A stretch of DNA of 64,000 bases from Pseudoalteromonas luteoviolacea NCIMB 1942 (GCF_001625595.1 NZ_AUXT01000046.1:1-64000); one strand, 5' to 3'; positions 8,491 through 18,181 are shown, counted from the stretch's first letter. Notes: generated by a model not told the origin, from the sequence alone. Translations and numbers: made by a program.

Positions 8491-9024
8491 ATGTTTAAGT
8501 TGCCAATTGCCTTGTTATCTGTGTTCAGTGTATCAGCGCATACGAACGTTATTCGACATGACGTCGACCCTACGCGTTACTTAGCTAAAAACTCCGACTT
8601 TTCGCCTTTGGCAACATTTTATTTTGATGGTGCCCACGTTACCTTGATAGACCCCAAATTGATTGTCACTGCGGCACTCGCAACTTTTTGTATACAGCCA
8701 AACAGCTTTGTAAAAATTGGAAGCTAGGGGCACTGGCAAAACAGGACAAACTATTGGTAGCTATCAGAATCAGCAAACATTCCGCAAGGCTCAAAACACA
8801 GTGTTTGAGGCAGTAGGACCGTTGCTAAAGTTTAAGTCTAACGAAGGTGCAAACGCTTTACCATTAGAAGGTGTATCTGGTGGGGGGACAGTGGTGGCCC
8901 CGCGTATCATAGAGACTCAACCACAACGTATGTGCTAGGTGTTAGCTCAAGATTAGAGGGGGATGGAATTGGTAGGTATGGGATCACTGAAATATACACA
9001 CGCATCTCGTATTTTAACTTATAG
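8491..9024 (+). pseudogene. Trypsin-like serine protease, inactivated
   Basis: The N-terminal piece carries a signal-like start and the protease sequence VTLIDPKLIVTAALATF, where the catalytic TAAH is changed to TAAL (CAC to CTC). A large deletion removes the region with the catalytic Asp. The second frame continues with GTGKTGQTIGSYQNQQ, PLLKFKSNEG and PLEGVSG. A further frameshift near 8883 puts the active-site serine motif GDSGGPAYH and the last 30 residues in a third frame, ending at 9024. At least three independent lesions make this a genuine pseudogene of a secreted S1 protease. Confidence 0.88.
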
Positions 9025-9187
9025 ATCGAAAGTGTGATGAGTAAAAAAAGTAATGTGAATCAAGTAGTGACAAAGCTACCGTTGGCTTCTTTGCCGGGTC
9101 GGCAGGGATAAATGAAAACAACTTACAGAATGTGTGTGAGCAAATAGGTTTGTTGCCGCAATAATAAGTAAAGTAAAAAGGAGTTTT

Positions 9188-9586
9188 ATGAATATATGGA
9201 TTTTGAGTGCTGGAGCTTTGGCATTGCTCACCACTGCCGTGCATATTTTTGCAGGTCAAGTGGACCCTGTTAGAGCTTTTTTGAGATGTAACTTGGAAGA
9301 GGTACCCAAGGCGACGCTGTTGGCGTGTTGGCATATAGTGTCCGTGGTGTTGTTATTTTGCGGGGTCATACTGAGCTTAGTCGGTTGGTACGCTGCCAGC
9401 CAATTTTATCTCGCAGTCTTGTTGATTGGTGCGCTTTATGTGTTGTTTGCAATGGTATTTGCTTTTGTGGGGGCATATTTTTTCAAAGCTAACGCATTGA
9501 TTAAGCTGCCTCAGTGGTGTCTGCTGCTACCAGTAGGTTTGCTTGCCATTTGTGGGAGTTATACGGCTTTACCTCCTGCCTTATAA
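9188..9586 (+). CDS. Small integral membrane protein, unknown function
   Basis: This 132-residue protein has four hydrophobic segments (about residues 3-22, 40-66, 72-98 and 108-128). A conserved-looking HIFAGQVDPVRAFL loop follows the first segment. The start follows AAAAAGGAGTTTT, a clear ribosome site. I do not recognise a functional family; similar four-helix proteins occur as uncharacterised membrane proteins in gammaproteobacteria. It is a single gene closed by a terminator, with a dead protease upstream. Confidence 0.75.
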   Translation: MNIWILSAGALALLTTAVHIFAGQVDPVRAFLRCNLEEVPKATLLACWHIVSVVLLFCGVILSLVGWYAASQFYLAVLLIGALYVLFAMVFAFVGAYFFKANALIKLPQWCLLLPVGLLAICGSYTALPPAL

Positions 9587-9589
9587 GCG

Positions 9590-9614
9590 AATAATACCTT
9601 TATGGTGTTATTTT
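9590..9614 (+). terminator. Terminator after the membrane protein gene
   Basis: AATAATACC and GGTGTTATT form a nine-pair stem (one G-U pair) with a TTTAT loop, followed by TT. Confidence 0.55.
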
Positions 9615-9863
9615 GGTTGCTTTTTAGTGTTTAAAGGGTATGTAGGCGCTGTCAAAACATTACCTCAAGGAGGGGCATATTAGGTTTATATTATGTAGTG
9701 TATTATGAGAAAACAACTTAAATATGTTGTTTGTCATTTGATTACAAATATACATAGGAAGCGAACTTAAGAGTTTTGCAATTTAAGGGACTTCAAAACA
9801 TTCTAGGAGCGAAAAGATACCGTTTCGAAAATTGACTTTGAATTTTTACAGTAAGGGAAGATT

Positions 9864-10919
9864 ATGAATCTGATTTCTACGCTGATACTAATAGCGGCAT
9901 CATCTCAAGCTGGTAACGCACTAGAAGTTGAGACGGAAGACTTTTTACGAGAAACCATCATCAATGCTGTACCTATTGAAAGGACTCCAGCAACCTTTCC
10001 ACGGAGGGCAGCAGAACGAGGTCAAGAAGGGTGGGTGCAACTTAGCTATGTGGTGAATGAAAAAGGCGAAGTTGAGTCCGCTGTTGTTGAAAAGTCATCT
10101 GGAATTCAGTCATTTGAAAAGGCAGCGTTGACAGCGATTAAAAAATGGCAGTTTAAACCAGCCGTACAAAATGGCAAACCAATCAAACAATGTAAAAACC
10201 AAATCCAAATGGATTTTCAATTAAAAAATGGCCCAAAAGGTGTATCACGTCGGTTTTTAAGCCGTTACAAGTCGTTAATTGCTAAAATTGAAAGCAATGA
10301 CCTAGAAGGTGTACCAGAAAAGATCAAAGAGTTAAGAGAACTGAATTTAGGCAACTTTACTGAAGACAGTTATTTCTGGGCTCTAGTATCGAGGTATCAC
10401 TTCAAAGCAGGCAATGAATTCGACGAACTTGATGTACTCGATAACCTGATCCACAGGGGGGAAAAGTACCTTAATAAAGAAATATATGTCGGATCAGTGG
10501 CGCGTGCAACATTGCTCAATTTAAAACACAACAGGCTCAAAAACGCTATTCGATATTTTGATATTTTGGCTGAAATACAGGGCGCAGAGGACGTAACGAA
10601 ACAGGTATTACCTTATATAGATAAACTACATGCATTTATCGAAGATGATAATAAGCAGATCTGGGTACAAGGTCAGATTTCAGACCAAGATTTGTGGCAG
10701 CATGAACTGGTACGAAATGCATTCACAATTGCTAATATCGAGGGTGATTTAACCTCGTTAGAGGTAAGATGCTTAAATCAATATTCTGTCTATGATGTTC
10801 AGCAGGGGCTACAGTGGAATATTCCTGAACAATGGCGTGGTTGCCGAGTTTACATTCATGGCAAAGAAGGCGCTTCTTTTAATCTGATCGAAACAGTGAA
10901 GCCAGATATAAAAGCGTAA
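9864..10919 (+). CDS. Secreted protein with TonB C-terminal domain and helical repeats
   Basis: This 351-residue protein starts with a short signal-like segment (LISTLILIAASSQAGNA). Residues about 38-118 form a TonB C-terminal domain: ATFPRRAAERGQEGWVQLSY, VNEKGEVESAVVEKSSG, FEKAALTAIKKWQFKPAVQNGK. In ordinary TonB this domain is at the C-terminus after a membrane anchor and a Pro-rich linker. Here it is N-terminal and is followed by about 230 residues rich in helices that may be TPR-like. The domain may bind TonB boxes, but without an ExbB/ExbD-contacting anchor this is not a conventional energy transducer. The start follows AAGGGAAG. Confidence 0.8.
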   Translation: MNLISTLILIAASSQAGNALEVETEDFLRETIINAVPIERTPATFPRRAAERGQEGWVQLSYVVNEKGEVESAVVEKSSGIQSFEKAALTAIKKWQFKPAVQNGKPIKQCKNQIQMDFQLKNGPKGVSRRFLSRYKSLIAKIESNDLEGVPEKIKELRELNLGNFTEDSYFWALVSRYHFKAGNEFDELDVLDNLIHRGEKYLNKEIYVGSVARATLLNLKHNRLKNAIRYFDILAEIQGAEDVTKQVLPYIDKLHAFIEDDNKQIWVQGQISDQDLWQHELVRNAFTIANIEGDLTSLEVRCLNQYSVYDVQQGLQWNIPEQWRGCRVYIHGKEGASFNLIETVKPDIKA

Positions 10920-11100
10920 TCAATTTTACTGTGTGCTCGGCTTGAACTTACTGGTCGGGCGCACTGCATCACAAAGTCTGGTAATACTTGTATCCGTTGA
11001 CCTTTCAAATTCCCCCAAGATAGTAAAACAGCAATCTAGGACACTTTTTATAAAACGAAATTGGTGATACTTCGGCTCTAGCGGTATTTAGGAGTCAGAT

Positions 11101-11988
11101 ATGTTCACGCAACACTCAATTTCACTGTGGTCTATTGTGAAATTAAGCCCTGTCAAAATCGCCATTACTTGGTCAATGGTTATTTTGGAAAATGTTCTAC
11201 TTATTTTGTTGCCACTGTTTATTGGTTACGCAATTGACGGTGTACTAGCTAATGATACAACACCATTGTTTTGGTTTGCTACCAGCCTATTTTGTTTGGT
11301 TACCGTAAGTGTTTTACGCCGATTTTATGATACGCGCGTTTACGGTGGTATTCGTGTAAGGCTTGCTGAGAAAGTTGCTCACAATCTAAAGGAGGCAGAT
11401 GTGTCTTCTAAAAGCGCACGACTAACAATGTCTAGGGAATTAGTGGACTTTCTAGAAAATGACTTGCCAGCGCTTATGACGGCTGCAATTCAGCTTGTCT
11501 CTATCGTGATTATTCTCGCGACTTTCCACACTTATTTTGCTTTGAGCGTGTTATTAGCAAGCTGCGGCATGTTAATGGTTTATGGTTGTTGTCATAACAC
11601 GTTTAAGCGTTTAAACGGAAAATTGAATGACCAAACAGAGCAGCAGGTTAAGGTACTAAGTGCAAAGCCATTTGCGGCACTTAGCGCCCACCTTGAAAAG
11701 TTGAAAAAACATGAAATAGCATTGTCGGATACCGAAGCCCTTGTATACGGCTTTATTTTTGCACTGCTATTCATATCTGTACTGTGCAATTTATGGTTGG
11801 TGAAGATTGTACCTAGCCCGAGCACTGGCGAAGTGTTTTCAATTTTAACTTACTCACTTGAGTTTGTTGATACGGCAATTATGCTGCCTGTAACGCTACA
11901 GGTACTCTCCCGATTAAGCGAAATCACACAGCGATTAAACCGTGGCAATGAAACACAATTAACTAAGGAAGGCAGTTATGAAGTTTAA
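11101..11988 (+). CDS. ABC-exporter transmembrane domain protein lacking an ATPase
   Basis: This 295-residue protein has the six-helix layout of an ABC exporter membrane domain: helices near 20-45 and 55-75, the pair around 125-165, and the pair around 215-265, with the usual coupling-region phrase RFYDTRVYGGIRVRLAEKVA. It contains no Walker A, signature or Walker B motif, and no nucleotide-binding domain gene is adjacent. It overlaps the next gene by 11 bases, so it is co-translated with an RND adaptor and pump. Its role is unknown: it may be a helper subunit of the pump, or pair with an ATPase encoded elsewhere. Confidence 0.82.
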   Translation: MFTQHSISLWSIVKLSPVKIAITWSMVILENVLLILLPLFIGYAIDGVLANDTTPLFWFATSLFCLVTVSVLRRFYDTRVYGGIRVRLAEKVAHNLKEADVSSKSARLTMSRELVDFLENDLPALMTAAIQLVSIVIILATFHTYFALSVLLASCGMLMVYGCCHNTFKRLNGKLNDQTEQQVKVLSAKPFAALSAHLEKLKKHEIALSDTEALVYGFIFALLFISVLCNLWLVKIVPSPSTGEVFSILTYSLEFVDTAIMLPVTLQVLSRLSEITQRLNRGNETQLTKEGSYEV

Positions 11989-13126
11989 AAATATATTGGC
12001 GATTGGTGCGGGGGTTTTAGCCATTTTTACGGCGCTTGTGATTGTTGATGAACTGACTGTTGCTGAGCAGGCTTATCAAAAGAACGAGCCACAAGCGCAA
12101 CCAGTTTCTGTGGTCATAGTGCACCCAGCGCGCCATGCCCCAAACATAAACTTGATAGGAAATACACAAGCACGCCATGTAACGCAGCTTAGAGTGTCTA
12201 GTAACGGACAGCTTAGTTGGTTAGATACTGAAGTTGAGCCGGGAACACTGGTGCCAAAATCGATGCCTTTGGCAAGACTTGACATGACGCACCTTGCGTC
12301 GGAACTGGCTCAGGCACAAAGTCGAGTTCGTCATGCTGAACTAACGCTAGAACAACAACTCCATGAACAGTCGGTTGCTGTTCGTATGTTATCTGACAAA
12401 AATCAAAGTCGGTACGCAAGAAGAGAGCCGCAGGTCGCGGCTGCTAAGGCCGACTTAGCTCAAGCAAAGCTTGCGCTAGAGAGCACCAGTAAGTTGGCAC
12501 AGGAAGCACAGGTTATTGCACCGTTTGACGCAGTTATCCTATCAAGAATGGTAAGCCCCGGTGACTGGTTAAGCGCTGGAGAAACCTTATTTCAGATTGC
12601 CAGTAGCGCAAGTATAGATGTTATTATGCCTATATCTGAGTCGACGTGGCGTAAGCTGGCGCCACAGCTAGCGTCGCAACAATTATCGTTGCACGTGATT
12701 GACCGCGCTGGTACAAGTTGGCCTGCGGATGTTAGATATATTGCACCTAATGTGGATGTAAACACTCGCCAGCGACAAATTGTATTAAAAGTCGCTAACC
12801 CCTACAGCTCAGTCGTTTCGCTGATGCCAAATCAGCCAGTTCAGGTAAATATACAGCTTGTTGCAGAGCCAAACGCATTTAAAGTGCCTCAAAGTGCCCT
12901 AACAAGGGATGGCATGATTTGGCTTGTTGATGAAGGGAGTACTTTGCAAAAAGAGCAAGTAGAGGTGCTATCTAAAAATGACAAGTACGCCTTTATCCGT
13001 TTCAATTCAGCCTCAAAAACAAGTCGACAAATTGTGTCATATCCGCTGTTAACCATGTTAGTTGGCAACAAAGTTGCCCCTGTAGTGGACCAAATAAGGT
13101 TAGCGAGTAAGGAGGAGAGTCAATGA
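11978..13126 (+). CDS. RND efflux periplasmic adaptor (HlyD/MFP family)
   Basis: This 382-residue membrane-fusion protein links the inner-membrane pump to an outer-membrane channel. It has an N-terminal membrane anchor (residues 4-24), a lipoyl-like half motif (LSWLDTEVEPGTLVPKSMPLARLD), a coiled-coil hairpin (residues 100-170, rich in Ala, Glu and Gln), the second lipoyl half (APFDAVILSRMVSPGDWLSAGETLFQIA), and beta-barrel and membrane-proximal domains. GGAAGG precedes the start, within the upstream gene. It overlaps the permease by four bases (ATGA). No TolC-like gene is present, so an outer-membrane partner must be encoded elsewhere. Confidence 0.94.
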   Translation: MKFKNILAIGAGVLAIFTALVIVDELTVAEQAYQKNEPQAQPVSVVIVHPARHAPNINLIGNTQARHVTQLRVSSNGQLSWLDTEVEPGTLVPKSMPLARLDMTHLASELAQAQSRVRHAELTLEQQLHEQSVAVRMLSDKNQSRYARREPQVAAAKADLAQAKLALESTSKLAQEAQVIAPFDAVILSRMVSPGDWLSAGETLFQIASSASIDVIMPISESTWRKLAPQLASQQLSLHVIDRAGTSWPADVRYIAPNVDVNTRQRQIVLKVANPYSSVVSLMPNQPVQVNIQLVAEPNAFKVPQSALTRDGMIWLVDEGSTLQKEQVEVLSKNDKYAFIRFNSASKTSRQIVSYPLLTMLVGNKVAPVVDQIRLASKEESQ

Positions 13127-16100
13127 GTTGGTTAACTAAGTGGTTTATTGATAACTCGGTCGCGGCCAACCTGTTGATGTTTGCCATTATTGTTAGTGGA
13201 GTCTTGGCATTTGGGCAATTGAGAGTAGAGTCGTTTCCGCAAATTGCACCATCAAGTATCTCTATCACTGTGCCATACCCAGGCGGTACTGCTGCGCAAA
13301 TAGACAAAGGTATCACACAGCGCGTCGAAGAGTCTGTCAGTGACATCGCTGGCATTAAGCAAATTATAAGTCGGTCAACGGCAGGGCTATCTACCGTTAC
13401 GATTCGCAAAACTTCAGAAACGGACATTGATACGCTACTCAATGATGTACGTAATCGGGTAAATGCAATTGTTGGATTTCCTGAATTAGCAGAACGCCCG
13501 ATGGTAGCCAAAGATGAATTCACTAACTTAGCCGCGTTTGTGGTCGTATCTGCACCAAGAACTGACAGTAATTTGCAGTTAATCGCTAAGCAGGTTGAGG
13601 CAAAGCTGAAGCAACATGCCGATATATCCCGAGTAGATAACTGGGGGAGTCGCAGCCCTCAATTGGTTATTGAACCTGAGCCGGTCAAGCTTGCGCAATT
13701 AGGCATGAATTTAGAAGATTTTTCTTCAGCTATAGAACTGTTTTCTCAAGAGACTAGAAGTGGAGAACTCACAAGTGACAGTGGTCGTTTGTTATTGAAA
13801 GGAGATGGCTACGCTGACAGTATCACAGAGCTCAAGCATATCCCTATTATTGTTAAAGAAACGGGTACTGTGCGTGCGGGAGATATTGCCAAAGTATACC
13901 GTGATTATGAGCAAAGTGGTTCAATTGTGCGTAATAATGGGCAAAATGCCATTGCATTGTTAATAAGTACAAGTAGGTCTGACAACTTGCTTCATGTAAG
14001 TGCAGCCATTCATGAAACACTGGAACAACTCAGCGAGCGACTGCCTGCGGACGTACAACTAAGCACGATGGCAGATATGGCCCCGTATATTGAAGAGCAA
14101 CTATTTAGGCTGGGAGATAACGCATGGCAAGGACTTTTGATAGTCATCATACTTTTGGGGCTTTTTTTGGATTTAAAGTTAGCCTTTTGGGTTTCTGCCG
14201 GTATTCCTGTAGCACTGTTTGGTACCTTAGGGGTGTTGCAGCTGACCGAACATAGCATAAACGATATCACGCTATTCGGCTTTATTCTTGTGCTTGGAAT
14301 TTTGGTAGATGATGCTGTGGTGGTAGGTGAAGCCATTCATGATAAACGAAGTCAATACAAAGAGGGTCGTTTAGCTGCCTTCGAAGGGGTTCAATCAGTG
14401 TCTGTAGCTACAATTTTTGGTGCATTGACCACGATTGCTGCCTTTTCCCCAATGCTATGGATCAACAATGACTTAGCAAAACTATTGGCAGGGTTTTCAG
14501 TGGTTGTGATCATTGCGCTCTTATTTTCTCTCATTGAGAGCAAGTTTATTTTACCAGCACACCTTGCTCCTTTAAAACACGATAATGCAAAGAAAAGTGG
14601 TGTGATTGGTACAGTACAAACCGCTGCCCAATCGTTGTTAGATGCGTTTAAAATACGTGTGTATCAGCCAACGCTATCTTTAGCAATAAAATATAAAGTG
14701 GCGAGTTTACTGTTTTTTGTTGCCTTTATTACGCTTGCTTATGGTATGTGGTCGACAGGTTCTATTCGCAGTGCTGTATTCCCTGATATCCCCGGTCGCT
14801 ACGTAACCGCAAAGGTGTCGATGCAAGATGGCGCGCCATTGCCGCTTCAAAGTAAGGCCTTGGCGCAGTTAGAGCAAGCAGCGAATCAGGTTGGCGATCA
14901 GCTACAGTCTCAATATCAGCTAGCGAGTCATCCTGTTGTAAATTTACTTGCGTGGTCTGACGGTTATGGAGCCATTGAAGTGACAGCTGAGTTAACCAAT
15001 GAATCTTTGAGTTTGCTTTCGAGCTATTTGTTGGCAGACAGTTGGCGAGAATACGCAGGTGCTATTGAAGGGGCATACTCGGTACAATTCTCAGCATCAG
15101 ATGCGCCAGCAGGCGGGACCTTTGTTTCTATATCTGCACAGGAAAAAGCGATTGCCAAACGTGTTAGTGCGCAATTATCCGAGTCTTTAGCGGTACAGGC
15201 TGGTGTTTCGGATATCTACGATGACGCGGATGGAGGGCAAATACAAATTCGAATTACCCTCAATGAATATGGTCAACAATTGGGTCTAACCCAATACAAC
15301 ATTGCGAAGTTGGCTGGTGAGGCGTTTGGACATAGAGAGCTGCATCGAATACTCGATCAAGGACAAGAAACGAAAGTACTGGTCCGGTATGCAAAGCATG
15401 AACGCCAAAACATAGAGCAGCTTAAAGCAAGTTTAGTAACTTTTGGGGCTGGGCAAAGTGTTAGGCTTGAAGATGTCGCCTCATTTAGCTTTGAACAAGT
15501 ACCAGAGATCATCCTCAGGCGTGATAGAACAGAGGTTGTAAATCTCTATTGGAAACAAAATAGGGATATACAATCACCAGAAGAAGTACTCGCAAGCCTA
15601 CAAAGCGACATAGATCAGTTAGAGCGCACATATCCTGGTGTAAAAATAATGACTGGGGGAGAGTTTGAAGAGATCACTGCGGTGTCAAAAGGGTTTAAAT
15701 CGGCTATGTTGATGACGGTTATTCTTATCTATATTTTGTTGGCTATTCCACTCAAATCTTATTGGCAGCCGTTTATCATTATGGCTGTGATCCCATTTGG
15801 CTTTGCAGGTGCCATATTTGGTCACTACATTATGAACCTGCCTATCAGTTTACTCTCTATGTTTGGGATGATGGCAATGACAGGCATTGTAATTAACGAT
15901 TCGCTGGTTTTGATAACGCGATTTAACGAGTTTTATCGCGGTGGTATGACGTTAAATGAAGCCTTAGTCAAAGCTGGGACGAGCCGGTTTAGAGCAATAT
16001 TTTTAACCACAGTTACCACTGTTTGTGGCTTACTACCTTTACTATTTGAACAAGCAGAACAGGCTCAGTATTTGAAGCCAGCAGCGGTTGCCTTAGTGTT

Positions 16101-16215
16101 TGGTGAACTTTTTGCTACTGTGGTCACTTTGATTTTGATACCGATATTGCTCGGTATATTTTGTCGCAAGCAACCTAAGCAGCAGGTTTCAATGTTGCAT
16201 GGTGAGACTGCATAA
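13123..16215 (+). CDS. RND-family efflux permease
   Basis: This 1030-residue pump of the AcrB/MdtF superfamily exports substrates by proton exchange. The N-terminus (MSWLTKWFIDNSVAANLL) forms helix 1. A first periplasmic loop of about 300 residues follows, with PYPGGTAAQIDKGITQRVEE. Helices 2-6 include LGILVDDAVVVGEAIHD, with the Asp pair of helix 4 used for proton transfer. The second half repeats the layout and ends with GMMAMTGIVINDSLVLITRF and a final helix bundle. The substrate is unknown. Operon context with an orphan ABC membrane domain is unusual; an AraC/GyrI regulator follows. Confidence 0.95.
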   Translation: MSWLTKWFIDNSVAANLLMFAIIVSGVLAFGQLRVESFPQIAPSSISITVPYPGGTAAQIDKGITQRVEESVSDIAGIKQIISRSTAGLSTVTIRKTSETDIDTLLNDVRNRVNAIVGFPELAERPMVAKDEFTNLAAFVVVSAPRTDSNLQLIAKQVEAKLKQHADISRVDNWGSRSPQLVIEPEPVKLAQLGMNLEDFSSAIELFSQETRSGELTSDSGRLLLKGDGYADSITELKHIPIIVKETGTVRAGDIAKVYRDYEQSGSIVRNNGQNAIALLISTSRSDNLLHVSAAIHETLEQLSERLPADVQLSTMADMAPYIEEQLFRLGDNAWQGLLIVIILLGLFLDLKLAFWVSAGIPVALFGTLGVLQLTEHSINDITLFGFILVLGILVDDAVVVGEAIHDKRSQYKEGRLAAFEGVQSVSVATIFGALTTIAAFSPMLWINNDLAKLLAGFSVVVIIALLFSLIESKFILPAHLAPLKHDNAKKSGVIGTVQTAAQSLLDAFKIRVYQPTLSLAIKYKVASLLFFVAFITLAYGMWSTGSIRSAVFPDIPGRYVTAKVSMQDGAPLPLQSKALAQLEQAANQVGDQLQSQYQLASHPVVNLLAWSDGYGAIEVTAELTNESLSLLSSYLLADSWREYAGAIEGAYSVQFSASDAPAGGTFVSISAQEKAIAKRVSAQLSESLAVQAGVSDIYDDADGGQIQIRITLNEYGQQLGLTQYNIAKLAGEAFGHRELHRILDQGQETKVLVRYAKHERQNIEQLKASLVTFGAGQSVRLEDVASFSFEQVPEIILRRDRTEVVNLYWKQNRDIQSPEEVLASLQSDIDQLERTYPGVKIMTGGEFEEITAVSKGFKSAMLMTVILIYILLAIPLKSYWQPFIIMAVIPFGFAGAIFGHYIMNLPISLLSMFGMMAMTGIVINDSLVLITRFNEFYRGGMTLNEALVKAGTSRFRAIFLTTVTTVCGLLPLLFEQAEQAQYLKPAAVALVFGELFATVVTLILIPILLGIFCRKQPKQQVSMLHGETA

Positions 16216-16262
16216 CTACAATTACTTACACGCTGGTATTTGATTTTAGAGATGTAGCGCGT

Positions 16263-16290
16263 GATAGTTGTGGCATTGGCCACAACTATC
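16263..16290 (+). terminator. Perfect hairpin after the efflux operon
   Basis: GATAGTTGTGGC and GCCACAACTATC pair perfectly over 12 bases around ATTG. Only a weak T stretch follows. It ends six bases before the likely ATG of the next gene, so it may terminate the pump operon and also mask that gene's ribosome site. Confidence 0.6.
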
Positions 16291-16296
16291 TTGCTT

Positions 16297-17196
16297 ATGT
16301 TTGAAAAAAAATTAAAACCCTATGTATTGGTGCCAGAATATGCACTATTGGATCCATTGCCTGAGCATCTTCAAGCTCGCTTTAATAAAGCACTTACGCT
16401 AATGCACCAAGACTTGGCCGCGGGGCTTTGTTGGGAGCAAATAGCCACACAAAGTGCTATCTCGCCATTTCACTTCCATCGTCAGTTTTCTGAGCTTTTT
16501 CATGAAACACCGGGGCAATACTTGAGCCGAGTGCGCTTGCAGTATGCAGTACATTATATTTTTGCAGAAGATGAATTCAAAATTACTGATATTGCGCACG
16601 AATGTGGCTATTCGTCATCTCAGGCTCTTGGGAAGGCGTTAAAAAAGGCCCTTGGATTAACGGCAAAGGAGATACGAGCGATGGGGGTAACTGGGACCCC
16701 GAGGCAAACCGCGGATCTGATGAGCAAGTTAGCGCACCCAACGGAGTCAGGGTCGTTAGAAAACAAACTGGCGAAAGATTTGCCCTGTGAGCTGGTGTGG
16801 TATCCACAAAGGGGCATGAAGTTATTGCCGAATGCCAGTGAAGATTGGGACACCATCTTTGAGACATTTGGTGAAAAGTCGACGCGTATTATGGGTATGA
16901 CGCCTGTTAACCAATTAGAAAAAAACTGGCAAGATATTGAAACTTACATGGGGGATTGGCAGGTTTGTGGATCTGAGTACACAAAATTATTAGCAGAGGG
17001 CCATTATTTTTGTTGTGATGTCTATCTCGTTTCAGACACCGCGTACATCGTGGCACTCGAGCAGTTGTTTAAAGTGATAGAATCTCTGGGGTATCAATTA
17101 GATACTAATGGTCACTTGGTTGAAATCATCCGAGATATTGAAATAACAGAAACAGGCGGCGTCACTTTTTCTTTTCAAGTGCCGGTTATTGTGTGA
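16297..17196 (+). CDS. AraC-family regulator with GyrI-like effector domain
   Basis: This 299-residue protein has two AraC helix-turn-helix units at the N-terminus (WEQIATQSAISPFHFHRQFSE and ITDIAHECGYSSSQALGKALKKALG), followed by a GyrI-like small-molecule-binding domain (about residues 140-299). This is the layout of Rob/SoxS-like drug-sensing activators with C-terminal effector domains. I chose ATG 16297 over an upstream in-frame GTG (16261), because the GTG lies before the perfect hairpin and the extra residues look unlike the family. It is probably a local regulator of the preceding efflux operon, as inferred from position. Confidence 0.85.
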   Translation: MFEKKLKPYVLVPEYALLDPLPEHLQARFNKALTLMHQDLAAGLCWEQIATQSAISPFHFHRQFSELFHETPGQYLSRVRLQYAVHYIFAEDEFKITDIAHECGYSSSQALGKALKKALGLTAKEIRAMGVTGTPRQTADLMSKLAHPTESGSLENKLAKDLPCELVWYPQRGMKLLPNASEDWDTIFETFGEKSTRIMGMTPVNQLEKNWQDIETYMGDWQVCGSEYTKLLAEGHYFCCDVYLVSDTAYIVALEQLFKVIESLGYQLDTNGHLVEIIRDIEITETGGVTFSFQVPVIV

Positions 17197-17197
17197 G

Positions 17198-18082
17198 TTA
17201 ACCTTTAATTGTCTTGGAAAAGTACTGCTCTAAAAACTGGATACATTGTATTACTGTTTCTGGTACAAAATGTCTGGCAGGGTAGAGTGCATAGAGCGTC
17301 AGCTGTGGCTTTTTAGTGTGGGTGAGTACTTCAACGACCTCGCCGTTTTCAATTGCCGTGTTGCATACAAAGTCGGGTAAAAAGCCTATCCCGTTGCCTG
17401 CTTTTATGATTTCTAACATAAATGGGGTGCTATTTACTTTTAATGAGCCACTTATAGCGACACCATTTTCAACAGGCCATACGTGCTTATTTTTAAAGTA
17501 GGTATATTCAAAACAGTTGTGTGCTCGCAAATCTTTCGTCTCAACGATAGGCGAGTGGTTGTTTAGATATTTTGGTGATGCGCATATTCGGTAGCTAAAT
17601 TGTGTTAGTGGTCGACCAACATAATTTGAGTCTAGTAATGTGCTTGAGGCCCGAAATCCCAGATCAAAGCCATGTTCAACCAGATCAATGTCTTTATCAC
17701 TTAAATGTATATCTAAATGGATCTCAGGAAACACAGCCATAAATTGATTAAAAACGTCAGTCAATATAGTGAGCCCAAGTGCCATTGGTAAATTGACTTT
17801 GAGCACGCCTTTTGGCATTTGGCCCATTTGTTGAACTTGCAATTCTGCTTGGGCGAGCCGAGAAACAATGTCTCGTGCGTGAGCTAAGTAGGCTTCTCCT
17901 GCTTGAGTTAGCTGTAAATTTCGTGTGGTACGATGAATTAAACGTGCCGCCAAACTTTCTTCAAGCTTGGTTATCTCTTTACTTATCATTGATTTTGATG
18001 TCCGCCTAAGTTCTGCAACTCGTGTGAAGCTGCCTAGCTCGGCTACGTTAATAAATACCTCAATTGCACGTAATTTATCCAT
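17198..18082 (-). CDS. LysR-family transcriptional regulator
   Basis: This 294-residue protein has a standard N-terminal winged helix-turn-helix (MDKLRAIEVFINVAELGSFTRVAELRRTSKSMISKEITKLEE, split by the recognition helix) and a periplasmic-binding-like effector domain. It resembles the one-domain-per-operon regulators of the CrgA/DmlR type. It is divergent from a GST-NTF2-tautomerase operon, with two inverted repeats in the shared 154-base promoter region, which makes these genes its likely targets. Confidence 0.92.
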   Translation of the reverse strand: MDKLRAIEVFINVAELGSFTRVAELRRTSKSMISKEITKLEESLAARLIHRTTRNLQLTQAGEAYLAHARDIVSRLAQAELQVQQMGQMPKGVLKVNLPMALGLTILTDVFNQFMAVFPEIHLDIHLSDKDIDLVEHGFDLGFRASSTLLDSNYVGRPLTQFSYRICASPKYLNNHSPIVETKDLRAHNCFEYTYFKNKHVWPVENGVAISGSLKVNSTPFMLEIIKAGNGIGFLPDFVCNTAIENGEVVEVLTHTKKPQLTLYALYPARHFVPETVIQCIQFLEQYFSKTIKG

Positions 18083-18096
18083 ATGTTCCCCGCATA

Positions 18097-18119
18097 ACTG
18101 TTTCCTTGAAAGAAACAGT
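18097..18119. promoter_or_regulatory. Inverted repeat near the LysR start
   Basis: ACTGTTTC and GAAACAGT are perfect eight-base arms separated by seven bases, 15 bases from the regulator's start codon. The position suits autoregulation by the LysR protein. Confidence 0.5.
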
Positions 18120-18181
18120 GAGTTCGTATTGTAACTATATATTACGCATAGGACTTTTTCTACACTGGTGTTGTTGAAAGA

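Noticed and set aside
16261..16296. GTG start for the AraC/GyrI regulator
   Set aside because: It would translate through a perfect 12-bp hairpin and add residues that do not look like this family; ATG 16297 is more natural.
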